DNA of 64,000 nucleotides, from positions 2,604,001 to 2,668,000 of the forward strand of contig JAHEWK010000003.1 of the NCBI GenBank assembly GCA_020740775.1, given 5' to 3'. The stretch is from Ilyonectria destructans. Its lineage: Eukaryota; Ascomycota; Sordariomycetes; Hypocreales; Nectriaceae. This document shows positions 47,272 to 60,136 of this stretch, piece by piece. Each line of letters opens with the position of its first letter. Position 1 is the stretch's first letter. The translations under genes and the position numbers were made by a program. The notes below the pieces were generated by a model. The model was given only the letters and a program-made list of their open reading frames with translations. It searched no databases and was not told the DNA's origin.

Positions 47272-48766
47272 GCCAAGACCCTCTGAAATCAGGCAAGCTC
47301 TGTCCAGTGGAAACGTTAGCACTTTCGAGTAGCCCCTAGGACACGACACGCTCATCGTCGCCACGATTTAACGAGTTTCATGATGAAGAGAGCGATGGAG
47401 GCTTTAATGGGGATCCGCCAAACCGAAGAAAGAACCTAAAAAAACCTGTTGTGCAATGTTGAACCACACGTGCCCTTCTCACGACATATTTGACTTACAA
47501 AGAGATTCCCCTTCAGTTTGCGACCCCCTTCAACCGGAGTTGATCGGCTTGGTGTTTTTTGGGAGGAAAAGGAGCACAGGGGGAGGATGGAAGATGAATG
47601 AACCGCTCCAAGGGCTTGGAATTTAATAGGTACATGCCTGCCACGTACCTTTACTTACACATTAGTTTCTATTCTATGCGGCGACGCCAGAGCTTGTCTC
47701 GAGCTCGTCTGCAAATACTTTTTATCCTAGTAATTGCCCCGGTAGACAATTTTACTCAACATTGCACCACACATATATACATACACTGCTTTCCCGAACC
47801 TGGTGCCATCCGCCGACGTGACGTTGAGATTGGATTTGAACGTTGTCCGTTACTTAAGCCAGCCGCGCCGCAGGGAACATCTGTGGGGACGCAGCCGCTA
47901 AGGCTGGAGCTGTCAACGGCTGTCAGCACAACGGGAATGAACCCTGCGATGGCGGGATGATGTGCATGCGGCCCGTACCCACCACAGGGCGTAAGCCACC
48001 GACAGGGAAGAAAGGGAGACGCGGCATTCATAAATCTTAATACGAGGAAGGGGGTCATAAAGTTGCATAGTGGATGGATGTGGTCATTACTTTCGAGATG
48101 GCTTGGCTGATGAGTTGAGGACTGTGGTTGGCGCCTGGTTGCTGGGTGTACAGTGGGCGTGTAAAAGTTCCGACAATATGCAGATACAGTAGCTGAACAA
48201 TAAGGTTGTTGCACACTGGTCTTTGTCTTAAGCTTCAATTCAGCCCTTCTGATTTCAACCCTGCTGTCTGCAGTCAACGACCTTACTGTCTGTAGGTAAC
48301 AACCTTGAGACAGGAACCCTATTCCGAGCAATGAGATATAAGAGAGACTGACGTCTCCCGTCGTTGAGAGACCAACTTCCCTTCCAACAATCAGCCAATT
48401 TCTTCAACATTCATCATGACGACAATTTGGGTCAACATGGGCGTTGAGGATGAATCTTGGGGCGTTCTGGAAGTTGGATCGTGGGATTTGTGAGTAGAAA
48501 AAAAGGGTATAATGGCTACAGGGCGAAAAAGTAAGACAGGATTCCGGCAGATAGAAAAAAGGCAGCTTGAAAGCCAAACTTGGGCCTTGGCAACTGTGAC
48601 GTGCACAACGAAAATGCAGTAAATGCAAACATTAAAGTTCTCTCATCGAGTGAAACCGGCAGGGTATGATTGTTTCTCTCCCTCATCTAAAGATGTTCCG
48701 TGCAAGAAAAATACAACGGACAAAGGCCCCATCCTCTTGCTACTCGTCACCTATCATTACTCGATC
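47272..48766. other. Convergent intergenic region between the GPI-protein and ACBP genes
   Basis: It holds the 3' flanks of two converging genes. Frames are short and unsupported, and no repeat or RNA gene was recognised. Confidence 0.5.
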
Positions 48767-49217
48767 TCAGTCCTGACCAACAGTCTCGGGCACCTTCTCC
48801 GCATCGTAACCGAGCTCCGCCTTGAGCTTCTCGACGAGGACGACGTAGCGTTCTTGGGCGGTCTCGGCAGAGACACCCTCATCAACGAGCTCCTTCCAGG
48901 CGCGGTACTTGTACTTGCCCTGTAGGTTCATCATTGTAATTAGTTTCTGCTTCCCTCGAGCCGACCGTAAGCGAATGACGTACCTTGAAGTCGAACGCGC
49001 CGGGAGCGTTGACAGTTGAGATGTCCTCGCCGCATCCGACCTTGAAGAGGGCTGTAGAGCGAGTTCTGGTTAGCAGGAGGGAAACGGATGGGAGGGGCAA
49101 GGTGGGAGTGGGGGAGTGCGAACCGTAGAGCTCGAGGAGCTGGTCGTTGCTGGGCTTCGCGGTCAACTTCTTGGAGTCGACGACGGCCGTCTTGAAAGCT
49201 TCGCTCTGGGTAGCCAT
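48767..49217 (-). CDS. acb1: Acyl-CoA-binding protein
   Basis: Small cytosolic carrier that binds medium- and long-chain acyl-CoA esters and supplies them to lipid metabolism and vesicle formation. Exons run 49217-49124, 49051-48984 and 48919-48767, with introns of 72 and 64 bp, giving 104 aa, close to the usual 86-105. The four-helix fold is indicated by FKTAVVDSKKL, then SNDQLLELYALFKVGCGED, then GAFDFKGKYKYRAWKEL with the acyl-CoA-contacting Lys/Tyr residues, and the final helix ERYVVLVEKLKAEL. The first donor (GTTCGC) is weak, but the frame and the LYALFK join support it. The 5' side (49218-49380) contains CT-rich leader sequence on the sense strand. Identification is secure. Confidence 0.93.
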
Positions 49218-50179
49218 TGTGAATGGATTGCTGGCTGGGGGATAGCTGGGTGGATGGTGTTTCTGTGAAATGAGACGGAGAATAGAGAGATGGAAGCTGA
49301 GCTGTGTTGGGATGGAGATGGAAGATGGAGAAGCGAACGGGGGGGGAGGATTATTGTTGAGGGACGAGTACCTGAGGTGGCGGTTAGCGGGGTCCAACTT
49401 AGGCAAGTCACAAGCGATTTCGACGGTGGAGGGGGAGGGGTTGCGGGCAGGAGCGAGTGTGACGTCGTGGGTCACGATTGGCCCAGAACGAGACGGCAGG
49501 TGGGCTTAGCAGCCGGAGGGGATTTATGGATTTATGGATTTAGGCCCAGAGGGGCTTCGTTCACGCTGGCTTCGGGATGCGTGCGTACTAACACTACATA
49601 ACTTCATCACCGACGAGAAGGGGGGGAAATGGGAGGGAAAATAGAGAGGGTACTCGCATAATCTCCATACAAACACATACAAGACACATATAAAGCACAT
49701 GCCGCGGTTGATGCTGACTATCTGATCAAGTGACGTAAGGCGGTGGTGGCAGTGGTGGTGTCATGAGCAAGACTCTTCGAGGCATCACCAGTACGGCCAA
49801 CTACCGAGCTAGATTAAGAGACGCACGTAAACAGACCACGCGCAGTGAGGCCACTTCCTATTCGGTCGAATACAGACCATAAACGATCCAGATACTTGTC
49901 CAGTAGCCTTTCCGACACCTTCCCACTCACACGGACATGACAGGTCCTCGTCATACAAGCTACAGCGCACCACCTTCTCCGCCATCGGTCTCGCTCCGAG
50001 ACTCCGGACCGCACGCTCGGCTTTACCCAACATCCCTCAACTCCATTCCCTCCCAGCACACCACAATACAGTAAAAAGTCCAGCCTGACATCAAACCAGC
50101 AAAATTACACTTTCCGGTCCTTATCGGCTTCCGCTGGTTTTCTTTTTTGCAACGAGTTGGAATATACAAAACAGGTCTC
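49218..50179. promoter_or_regulatory. Divergent promoter region between ACBP and AIF-like genes
   Basis: The genes diverge, so this 962-bp gap holds both promoters. CT-rich sequence adjoins the ACBP start. No coding frame or specific operator was recognised. Confidence 0.5.
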
Positions 50180-51447
50180 ATGGGGAAAACAGTCGTCGTG
50201 TTGGGCGGCTCCCTCGGCGGTCTGGCCGTCACACATCGCCTGCTCAAGTATACCCAACCACATGAGGAGGACTTGAAAGTCATTCTTGTCTCAAAGGTAC
50301 GCAAGCCTGAATATTTCCTATTTGAGTTTACCATACTCTGTTTTCATAATACCTCCAGCACAAGACTAACATCCCACAGAATAGTCACTTCTACTGGAAC
50401 CTTGCCTCCGTTAGGGCAATCGTGCCCAACCTGATCAAAGACGACCAGATCATTGCCCCGATCCGGCCCGGTCTAGCGCAATATCCTGCTGGAAGTGTTG
50501 AATTCATCGTCGGCGCCGCTATGGCTGTTGATGTCGCATCCCGTACCGTGCAGGTCGACACTGGCGCCGACGGGTTGTGCGTGCTCACCTACGACCACCT
50601 CGTTCTTGCAACCGGCGCCAACGCCGCAGACACAGACCTCCCATGGAAGGCCTGCGGCTCACACGACGAGCTAGTAACCAACCTCCATCGCACAGCTGAA
50701 CAGGTTGGTGCCGCAAAGCACATCGTCATCGCCGGCGCAGGATCAACAGGCGTTGAGGTGGCAGGAGAAATCCGCTTCGCATTCCCCTCCACAACCGTCA
50801 TCCTCGTGTCCTCTGGTTCAAGCCTCGTCGGCGGGGACTCCATCGCGTCAAATGCAGAGCGAGAACTCCGACGCCTCGGTGTCGAGATTCGAAAGGGAGT
50901 ACGAGCGGAAGAGGCAACGCCGACGCCCGATGGTAAGACCCGGGTGGTGTTGTCGGACGGCGAAGAGTTGACGACGGACTTGTACCTGCCGACTATGGGG
51001 TTGGTGCCGAATACCGACTTCTTGCCGTCCGAGTGGCTGAATGAGCATCGTTATGTGGATGTGGACGATGAGATGCGCGTGAAAGGGGCGGAGAATGTGT
51101 GGGCTGTTGGCGATGTCATCTCGAAGCCGCGAGCGAGTGTGATATGGACTGAAGCACAAGTAAGGGCAACCTCCCCTCCTTTCTTTTTCAGTTAAGAAAC
51201 CATCCAAGGACTAACAAGTGCCCAGGCGGCCGGTGTGGCAAACAACATCAACCTCATGTTCAAGGGCGAGCCTCTTGAGTATGTCAAGGGCCCAGCAGTG
51301 GACGCTTTCCTTTGCTCGATAGGCCGATCACGCGGAGCCGGTCGACTCGGCCCCGTACCTGTCCCATCCTTTGCGGTATGGGCCATCAAGGGCCGCACCT
51401 TGGGTATGGAACGTACATCCAAGTACGTGGACGGGAGCATGTGGTGA
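50180..51447 (+). CDS. AIF/AMID-like FAD-dependent pyridine-nucleotide oxidoreductase
   Basis: Flavoprotein of the AIF/FSP1/NDH-2-like group, likely an NAD(P)H:quinone oxidoreductase, linked in fungi to mitochondria or programmed cell death. Exons are 50180-50296, 50380-51159 and 51226-51447, with introns of 83 and 66 bp, giving 372 aa. The N-terminal Rossmann motif for FAD is VVVLGGSLGGLAVTHRLL. HFYWNLASVRAIVP follows. The second dinucleotide-binding motif is HIVIAGAGSTGVEVAGEI. The C-terminal FAD contact is GAENVWAVGDVISKP. There is no long N-terminal presequence; the first motif starts at residue 4, so a cytosolic or membrane-surface site is likelier than matrix. An in-frame Met 11 codons upstream (50147) is possible but less fitting. 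It converges with END3, 111 bp apart. Confidence 0.9.
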
Positions 51448-51558
51448 TACCCCCTTTATGACTAGAGCAACGCCCGATATACCATTAAAAAAGCGCCGTA
51501 TTATTCCTACAAGCCATGCAGCAAAACCACGCCACCACTCCAAAGATGCACGTTTCGT

Positions 51559-52861
51559 CTATCCTCGCCTCTCGTCCTCAATCTCCCGTCGGACCTGTTC
51601 CAGGATCTGCTCCCGCGACCGCAGGTGTCCCTCCAGGCCATCCACCTGCTCCTGGACCGTCTGCAAATCCTCCGATACGCTCTTTAGGCTCCCGCCCACG
51701 GCGCTCTTGCCTGTGCCCTCCTCCAGTTCCTTCAGTTCCCTCCGCTTGTAATCCAGCAGCTGGTCTAACTCCTTCTTGACGAGGGCGGGCTTGGAGTCGC
51801 GCTTGCCTCCTTTTCGACGCTCCGCAATCTCCTCCACCTTCTTCATCTTATCCTCGAGCTCCTGGAGCTTGCGCTTCAGCCGGACCTCCTCCCAATCCTC
51901 CGTCTTCTCTGTTGAAAAGTCCGTGCCCGCTGACTTGAAGCCACTGCGACCCAACCGTGTCAGGTATTGGTCGCCAAACTTGGCCTTGCGGCCGGTGCTC
52001 GTCGTCTCGTCGGCCTTTGTGGCCCATCGGGAGTTGGCGCCTGTTCGCTGGTTATCGACTTGGTAGTCGATCTGGTTGCGCTCGAAGCTCGAGCGGAGAG
52101 ATGCAGGTACGGTGCGGGGAATGCGGAAGCCCTCGTGACGGTAGTTGAGAATATGCAGGAAGGCAAGGCATGCGTCCTTGTTGATTGTCGACCCGGCGGA
52201 GGGGTTAATCAGGTTCCAGGCAGAACGGACATCAGTGTCGGGGACGTCGAGCGATTCGTAGAGACTCTCAAGAGTGTTAACTGTCACATGTTAGCCAAAT
52301 CGGTGGTAGGACAGGTCTCGGGGCACAAACAGGCAACCTCGCCGCGCATGTCCCGGTTCTCCTGGTAGATCTGTTCATATTTAGACTTGTCCTGAGGCTT
52401 CATGTACCACTCGAACCCGTCCTTGAGCCCGAGGGCTTCGTCATCATCCTCCACTTGCTCAAATTGAACTTGCTTCCCCGTGATTGCTCGGCTCGCTTGT
52501 ACGAGATGGGCCTTGGATTCGGGCACCAACCAGTCGGGTAACGTCGTCGGTACGTCGGCGTATTCCTACTTTCAGTCAGCCGCTGTGTGACATTCGTTCA
52601 TGCAGCGTCTCATTGCGTCCATACCCCGTTGAGAATGTCAAAAATCACTCGCATCGCAACGCAGAACTCCTCAAAGTCGAGGTTGCCATCGTTGTCCACA
52701 TCCGCCAGGTCCCACACCCGCTCAAGCTGGTCATCGCGCAGTCCGCTGTTCTTGAGCACGGGGGCGGCCTGCTCGCCGGTCAGAAACTTGCCGCCGCCTG
52801 TCCGAGTGGAGAAGATGTTCCAGTAGGTCTCGATTTCTGCCGCCTCGATCTTGGGAGCCAT
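51559..52861 (-). CDS. end3: END3, EH-domain protein of the Pan1 actin/endocytosis complex
   Basis: Endocytic adaptor that works with Pan1 and Sla1 at cortical actin patches. Exons run 52861-52625, 52565-52331 and 52280-51559, with introns of 59 and 50 bp, giving 397 aa. The first EH domain (about 8-95) contains the EF-hand loop [14 protein letters not shown] second EH-like domain (about 130-230) includes [20 protein letters not shown] and [19 protein letters not shown]. The C-terminal third is a predicted coiled coil rich in Lys/Glu ([19 protein letters not shown]) that should bind Pan1. The second intron uses donor GTTTGT, reading RGEVAFNTLESLY across the junction. The nearer GTTGCC donor breaks frame. 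Length and order are normal for END3. Confidence 0.95.
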
Positions 52862-54292
52862 AGTTGCGGTGGGCCAGCTCGCGGCGATGCCAACGACGCT
52901 GGAAGAGGCGGGTTGTTGATGAATTCGACGTCCGGGAGTCGCGGTCGCTTTCAGTGAGCTATCGCAAACTATTGTACGTCCGGCGGCCGCGTAATGTCGG
53001 ACACTGGAGAGGGATGTCGGTGGCGATGGGCGTAAGGTTGTTAATGACGAAGCTCCCCAGCCTCGCTTGGGCTGATTCCCCTGATAGCAAGGAGAGCAGC
53101 TCCACGAACCCCGCTTGCGGAATATCCGATTTAGCGCATAATCTCGTATGCTCACCACCATCGATGTACCACCCACTCGGGTCATAATCATCTTCTATCA
53201 CACTTCTTTACTCTTATCAACAGATCCTAACATGGGCTTTTCGTTTTCAACGGGGGTCTCATCTCGTTGGTGAAGTGCAGTTGCTTCCTCCCCAGTACTG
53301 GCCACCCTCACGCTACCACCTGGTCTCGGTTGTACCTGTCTCGTTTCGATTTCAACTCGATGCACTCGCAAGGCGAGGTAATCCGTTGATATTGCAGAGG
53401 CTTCCGGAAGAATCGGGTCAGCATGGTGCTGCGGTGGTAGTGGGGTTTACTCTCGGCCATCTACCAGTCTAGCCACGACTACGATATTTCCAGAAGCCGA
53501 AAACGAATGTCACATTGCGAGTGCGATATGACATTGGATGCAAGGTGCGTCTACCAACACCACAACTGATGGAGGCAGATTGTGGGGTTGGATGGTCCAG
53601 TACCGTTCTTTACAGGGTGCAAGATCGGGCTCAATACAGCGATTCATGCCGTCGCGTCTCTCGGATCGAGTGTTGATAAGTGCCCGGAGCCTGCGCGACC
53701 GGAAGCCGCCGGGAGTTGGCGTCTCAGCTCGGGAATGCTGGCTTGGATATCCCGAACACTGCACAGTGACAACCCCACCGACAGAACGATTATGCAAGGC
53801 ATTGATTTTTTGCTTCCGAATACGCAGGCGACGAGGCTTGCTTTTGTTGTCCCTAGGGCCAAGGCACCCCTCTGCAGCCAGGATGCGTCCATTGGAGACC
53901 CAGCCCAGACTGAGATGTCATGATGCCAGAGCAGTGAACGACCTATTCCCAGGCCAGCTTCACCGAGGTGGCTGACTAACCAGCAGGGATCAGTGTTGGG
54001 CCCCACTACCTGTTAGGGACGAAGTGCCCCCAGAGGTCCAGGAACGGGACCCCAGTGGACGGTTTCAGTGGAGCCCCAGTGGGCGCTGGGCGGCTGGCGG
54101 CGATGGAGGGGCAACCCGCCTTCGACTTTGGAGGGGTCCCAAATGACTTTAAATTGAGCCTTCGAGACAGACCGACTAGCCTCTCCTCTCCTGGACCCAT
54201 TGCTCGCACTGCATCGCACTACTACCCCTTTGCGACGTACTCCTCCGCTTCTCTCGCTCTCTACGTCCTGCAGAACCTCTGCCTCTATCGCA
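52862..54292. promoter_or_regulatory. Divergent promoter region between end3 and idi1
   Basis: Both genes read outward from this 1.4-kb gap. The 200 bp before idi1 are C/T-rich, as in other leaders. The overlapping frames at 53510-54006 have no codon bias and no domains. No specific regulatory site was recognised. Confidence 0.5.
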
Positions 54293-55210
<918 letters not shown>

Positions 55211-56796
55211 GCCAAATACGAATTGATGAAATTAAAAAGTCGGAACAATGAGGACGGCAGACAGGATGGTTCCGTAGGTGTAAGAGGAGAGACGCATGTG
55301 GTTGATAGTTTGTTCGCGGTTGATCTGCATAGATATCCACTCTCATGGCCCTCGAGAGATTCCCTTGGACGGAGAGCCGCTTTCTTAAATCTGACGTCGT
55401 CCACCCGCTGCCCGCCCCACCCGCTCAATGACTTGAAGATCAGCCGGTGAGACATGCCTGACGAGGGTCGCCGGACTCGCCGAAGTCCTATCACCACCGG
55501 CATCCGAGGGAATGATGCGGCCTCATGCCGAAGATCCGCCTCTCAACTCCGCTCAGTCCCATTCCCACATACGAGGTGCAGTAACCTACCGGGCCGTGGC
55601 GAGCCGTCGACATGCAACCGGAGCAGAGTAGCGCCATGACCTGAATCCTTGCAGACGCCGAGCGCTGCAATCGACAATCACCACGGCTCCGCTAGCTTGC
55701 CGGGCCTCGATGATAGGCGACCGGGAACCCTTGGCGCCGCGAAGTCTGTCTCACGGCTTCCCGTCGTCTCGGTGGCTTGCGCTTCTCTTTGTGCGTCTGC
55801 CGCCCAACCTCTCAACCCCACAGTTTGGACGAGTCGTTGCCTTCCCATCACGCCCATCCGCCCACGTCAACGGGAGCCACGTCCATTCGCTTCCCATTCT
55901 GTGACTAGCTACATACGCTGCGGGGGGTGAAGCCCTGGGACCGGCTTCACGAATGGCTCGCCTGACCTGTCAACCCGTCCAACACGGTGACGCCGCAGCG
56001 CAACCCCCACCGGTCATGCGTGCCCAGGCCTTGTTCTCACCAAAACCATGTCTTACAGCAAATCCCCCAACCGTGTGCTTCTGCAACCCTGACTCGCAAA
56101 GGCAGCTTCACCCCACGAATGGCCGCCCCAGTGACTGGCCAATCGTGCTCGCAGCCATGTCTAAGCGTGCCGTATCTAGGCGCGGGACCTCCCGGCACTT
56201 CCATCGACTACTTAACCCTTCGGCCCCGGGTTGCCTATCTCCGCCTCTTTCTTCCCTCCGTCACCTGTCTCGACACTCAACAGTCCCTGGTTTCACTAAG
56301 CATCCTCAAAGGAAATCTCCCAAAGCCACCCTTTCAGCCGGGAACGCTTGAGAGAACCTCCAGCTCTGTGTCTTGCTACTGTTCCCACTTGCCTGATTGC
56401 TACCCCAACGCCGCTCCGCTCCAGCTTCGTCCCGTCTCACCGTCTCTCCGTCTCTGTGCCCAAACCTGCTTCCCACGACTCTACAATCTGCGATCCTGAA
56501 CACGCATCGCTAGGTATCCCGTCGAGCCTTCGAACCCTACCACCTAAGCCCGCCTTCGAGAGCCTGGCCCGCTCCCACACCACATTGATGTCGGTTGAAC
56601 TCCGCGCCAGCCTTAATTGCCTGCGTCATCCTTCAAGGTTTACGCCTCTCTCCAGAAGTCAGCTCTCGCAAGTCCATACGGGCGATAGTATCCAGAATAT
56701 ACAATGTGAGTCTAGGCCTCTAGTTGCGAGCCGCTTGCTTAACACGCCGCGCGGCTCTTAGACCGTTCAAGTACCGAGTAAAGCATCCGGCCCACC
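55211..56796. promoter_or_regulatory. Intergenic region between idi1 and the GNAT gene
   Basis: It contains the idi1 3' flank on the left and, from about 55900, C-rich sequence resembling a leader of the GNAT gene. The plus-strand frames at 55953-56761 overlap in all three frames and have no domains, so they are not called. Confidence 0.45.
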
Positions 56797-57763
56797 ATGG
56801 AGAATTTAAATGGTAAGACGGCCCTTGCCGACTGGCGACGTCACTCTCTCGTGCCGCCATCCTGGGAAGACACTGTCCGGGTTGTCGGCATTGACGAGAG
56901 TGCTGCGGCCGGGCGGTCGTTGGCCCACTCGTTTGCTACGGATGCAATGAGCCGCTATGTCCTCGATGGAGATGACATGGCGGGTTACTCGGATGAGCAC
57001 AAATGGAAGCTTCACGTCGACATCATGACTTACATGGTCGCTGGTCACGTCTACAAGGGCGTCGTCACGGCCATCGGGCCTGACTATGATGCCGTAGCTC
57101 TGTGGTATGTAGCTATCCGTCCCTTCTAAGTGGCGAGGAACATTCCATGCTCACACTCAATGCTCTCGAGATAGGCTGCCTCCGGGTAAAAACATGGAAG
57201 ACTGGTGGACCGTCTTCCGGAGTGGCATGTGGAGGCTGTGGTATCAGCTCTCGCCCGAGGGTCGCAGACGCTACTTCGACGAGATGATCCCCGTCCTGAA
57301 CCACACCAAGGAAGAGGTCATGGCGGATCGGGATAGTGAGTGCTACTATCTTGTCTACCTCGGCACGAAGCCCAACGCGAGAGGCAAGGGCTATGCCGGA
57401 AAGCTCATCCGCGCCATGATTGAAAAGGTTGATTTTCCACAGCGTCCCCCATGAACAACATCCACCTCGTCTCCCTTTATGCAATGCCTTGGCAAATCAC
57501 ACAAGGAGTGATATGAATTCGTCACTAACGCATCCCGTCTGTAGGCCGACGCTGAGAACCGCCCGGTGTATCTGGAGTCCAGCAATGAACGCACCAACGC
57601 GTACTACGCCAAGTTTGGCTTCGAGGTCAAGCGGATCGTAGTGTTTAAGCGCGGCCGTGACCCTGTCCAGCTGTACATCATGGTTCGTGAGCCACAGGCT
57701 CCGAAGCCAGCGTACTCTGCCGCGCCAGTCCTCCTCCCCACCTTCGGCGGAGTGAAGGTCTAG
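56797..57763 (+). CDS. GNAT-family N-acetyltransferase
   Basis: Predicted acetyl-CoA-dependent N-acetyltransferase of unknown substrate. Exons are 56797-57104, 57175-57427 and 57545-57763, with introns of 70 and 117 bp, giving 259 aa. The acetyl-CoA pyrophosphate-binding motif is YLVYLGTKPNARGKGYAGKL (R172-GKGYA). The substrate-side ending is VYLESSNERTNAYYAKFGF, as in fungal GNATs that resemble puromycin or small-molecule acetyltransferases. The ATG lies in a good context (CACC before it). The last intron has a GTTGAT donor and GTAG acceptor; exon 3 is the only downstream frame that restores the C-terminal motif. No targeting signal is seen. A 12-bp tandem repeat lies just downstream. Confidence 0.85.
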
Positions 57764-57811
57764 CAGCGAGGGGTCGGAGAGGCTTAAAGTTTGAAGAGGA
57801 GTAGTTTGGTG

Positions 57812-57859
57812 GGAAGGAAGATTGAAAGGAAGATTGAAAGGAAGATTGAAAGGAAGATT
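57812..57859 (+). repeat. Four tandem copies of a 12-bp unit (GAAAGGAAGATT)
   Basis: Units lie at 57812-57823 (first base pair block variant), 57824-57835, 57836-57847 and 57848-57859, about 50 bp after the GNAT stop. They probably lie in the 3' UTR. The opposite strand reads as repeats of SSFQ, but there is no gene support. Copy number should vary between strains. Confidence 0.85.
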
Positions 57860-58218
57860 GAACAGAAGCTATGTGGAAATGTGTGCGATGGCCTGGGTGA
57901 GCTGGCCATGACTTGATCGACTGACCATATTCATTCACTTCGAACGGTTATTGATTTTGAACGACGAAAGACGTGCGGAAGCTATTAGGCTTAGACACGT
58001 ACGCCGATGACAGTCTTTACCACTGCAATATCTCTATTCGTGCTGCATTCGGCAGTACACTGACTAGCTCCAGTCATTCATTAGCAGAAAATAAATTGTC
58101 ATTCCCTCATAAGCTGGACCGCCTATATCCTTGAACACCTTTTAACCAGCTTTGTACCCTGTAACAGTTGACACGTCCCATGCTCACTGCCTTCTCTTCA
58201 AGACCTCGACCGCGCCGC
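57860..58218. other. Convergent 3' flanks of the GNAT and RPA2 genes
   Basis: Slightly AT-rich, with an AAAATAAATTGTC segment at about 58087 that could belong to a polyadenylation region. No gene was recognised. Confidence 0.45.
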
Positions 58219-59190
58219 TCAGTATTCCAGAATCGCCCACGTCTCGTCGTCGACAGTTGTGTAGATTAGACCCTGTCCGAGCAACTCGTCGGCACCAGTC
58301 AGGACATCCCTCACAGACATGCCAGTCGAGTTGGTGATGACGTTGAGATGAATGCCTTCATTGCCGCCAGGTGTGTCGTTCATGAAGTTGAACATCTTCT
58401 TGGCCGGGGCGGAGCAGCCGGACAATTTGCTGTTTGCTTGGCTAGCGTTACCGCCAGTTTGGTCATTGTAGCCGCCACCATCGACGAACATGCTGTCTCC
58501 CTCGCCGTTGGCACCGTTCGCGCCACCAAGAGGTCCCTTGGTGAAGTAGAGGTGGACGTAGGTGGCCTCGAGGAGGTGGTAGTTGACCTCATTGGGGTCG
58601 GACACGGGGCGGATAACGTGGGCACCAACGTGACGCTTGTTGAAGGACTTGAGGCGGCCCCAGATGCGAACATGGGAGTCGACCTCGTATCCAGGGTCAG
58701 CATCATCCTGCTTGTCGGCATCTATCCACTTCTTGACCTCGATCTGGCCGGTGCCGTCATCGATCTTGAGGGTGATGGTTGTGGGTTGCGGGTTCACGTT
58801 ACGGACTTGGCCAACGAAGGTGATCTGGGTGACGGGGGAGCCGTCGATGCGGAAATCGGCGCCGGCGTAGGCCTCCTCGGCGTCGAGGATTTGCTTGATT
58901 GTGACGGGGCGCAGAGACTCATCTTGGTAAGACTGGATGTATGGGGGATCTTGTCAGCAACTGAACGCTCTCTTGGTCGATGCGTCTGAGAGGGGATCAT
59001 GGCATTCGACATACCTTGCCACCACCGCCACCTTGGCTGCCCTGCTGTGAACCACCTGCGAAGAAGCCGCCAGAGTCGTCACCGCCCTGAGCACCGTATG
59101 CGGGTTTTGAGAATCCTCCGTATGCAGCTGTCCGGTTTAGGTCAGTAGATATCCATGGGGTGGTTCGGGAGGGGTGGTATGCATACACAT
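58219..59190 (-). CDS. rfa2: Replication protein A 32-kDa subunit (RPA2/Rfa2)
   Basis: Middle subunit of the single-stranded DNA-binding RPA trimer, needed in replication, repair and checkpoint signalling. Exons run 59190-59187, 59127-59015 and 58932-58219, with introns of 59 and 82 bp, giving 276 aa. The first exon is 4 nt (ATG plus T), which joins to give MSAYGGFSKPAYG. The N-terminal 40 residues are Gly/Ser-rich, as expected of the phosphorylated RPA2 arm. The OB fold runs from about residue 50 (VTIKQILDAEE, ITFVGQVRNV, TLKIDDGTGQIEVKKW, VRIWGRLKSFNKRHV). The C-terminal winged helix (GIHLNVITNSTGMSVRDVL, LGQGLIYTTVDDETWAIL) recruits repair partners. An MCB box lies 62 bp upstream. Confidence 0.94.
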
Positions 59191-60136
59191 TGTGGTGGTT
59201 GTCGGAGGTTTTGGTAGATGTGAAAGCAGTCAGTGTCACACAACGAGGGAGACGCGTGAGGTCGCGACTTGGTTTAATGGATGGTTGCCCCGCGATTCGC
59301 GTCCGAACAGTGGGGCATGGACTCGGGAGCCTTAGTCATCTCAGTCGCCGCCGCCTGGAGCTCCAAGCCGAAGGTGCTTGAGCACGTGCGCTTTTCAGTC
59401 TCGGGGCAGTCTTCCTCAGCTAACTACGGCCCGGACATGCTCCCGGCGGCGGGTAAGTAGTTAGTCCACTCTGAGATGCTCACATGAACGACTGTGCGGA
59501 GCAGCCTCAACAGAGAGCAGCAAGCTGAACGCAGTAATTAAGCTGCATGGTGCGTCAGTCTCGGATCAGGCTGATGATTCGATTTATCAATCGTTATGCA
59601 ATGCGCTCCTGCACGTCTCCAACGGCGCGGGTGGGCTTGCATCCCGTGAACGGAACGGACGGGATCGATTCGCGAGTCCTGGATCAACGGCCATGGTCCC
59701 ATGGAACATGGTAGCATCTGGGAGAAATCCTGGGGCAATTCCGATCCCGAACCAGAATGCCGAAGTCGGTTCTGGTGCGACTTTCGCCGGGTCCTGGGTC
59801 TGGACTGTATTTGTTTATGCGTAATTACGTCTGTCGATAGCTGTGCTGCTGTCGCAATGCACAATTAGCCTCGGCAGCGAAGTGGAACGAGGTACTGTAG
59901 CGCTGCACCCCGGCTTCGGCCTCGATCCCCGTGTTTCCAGCTTTCCCGCGACCGGCCGCCGTCAACTTGACATCTGACATCAACCTCCTCCACCTTGTTT
60001 GCTGTGCCCCATCCAAACAGCATTCCCCATCCATCTCAAGTACTTCTGCCCGTGCATCCCGCAAGTTCTTGTCTTCTGCCTTTTCTTGCTCATTTCCCTC
60101 TGCATCGCTGTCCTTCCTATAAGCCTTGATTCCGTC
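59191..60136. promoter_or_regulatory. Divergent promoter region between rfa2 and the Lon gene
   Basis: Both genes read outward from this 946-bp gap. It contains the ACGCGT box listed separately and a GCACGTGC palindrome near 59384. The 200 bp before Lon are C/T-rich. Confidence 0.55.
59252..59257. promoter_or_regulatory. MCB (MluI cell-cycle box, ACGCGT) upstream of rfa2
   Basis: ACGCGT lies 62 bp before the rfa2 ATG. In yeasts the MBF factor (Mbp1-Swi6) uses this hexamer to switch on DNA-replication genes, including RPA subunits, at G1/S. The site is seen; its use here is inferred. Confidence 0.55.

Noticed and set aside
58348..58989. 213-codon plus-strand frame opposite rfa2
   Set aside because: Antisense shadow of the RPA2 OB-fold exon; Val/Leu/Gly-rich with no domain.
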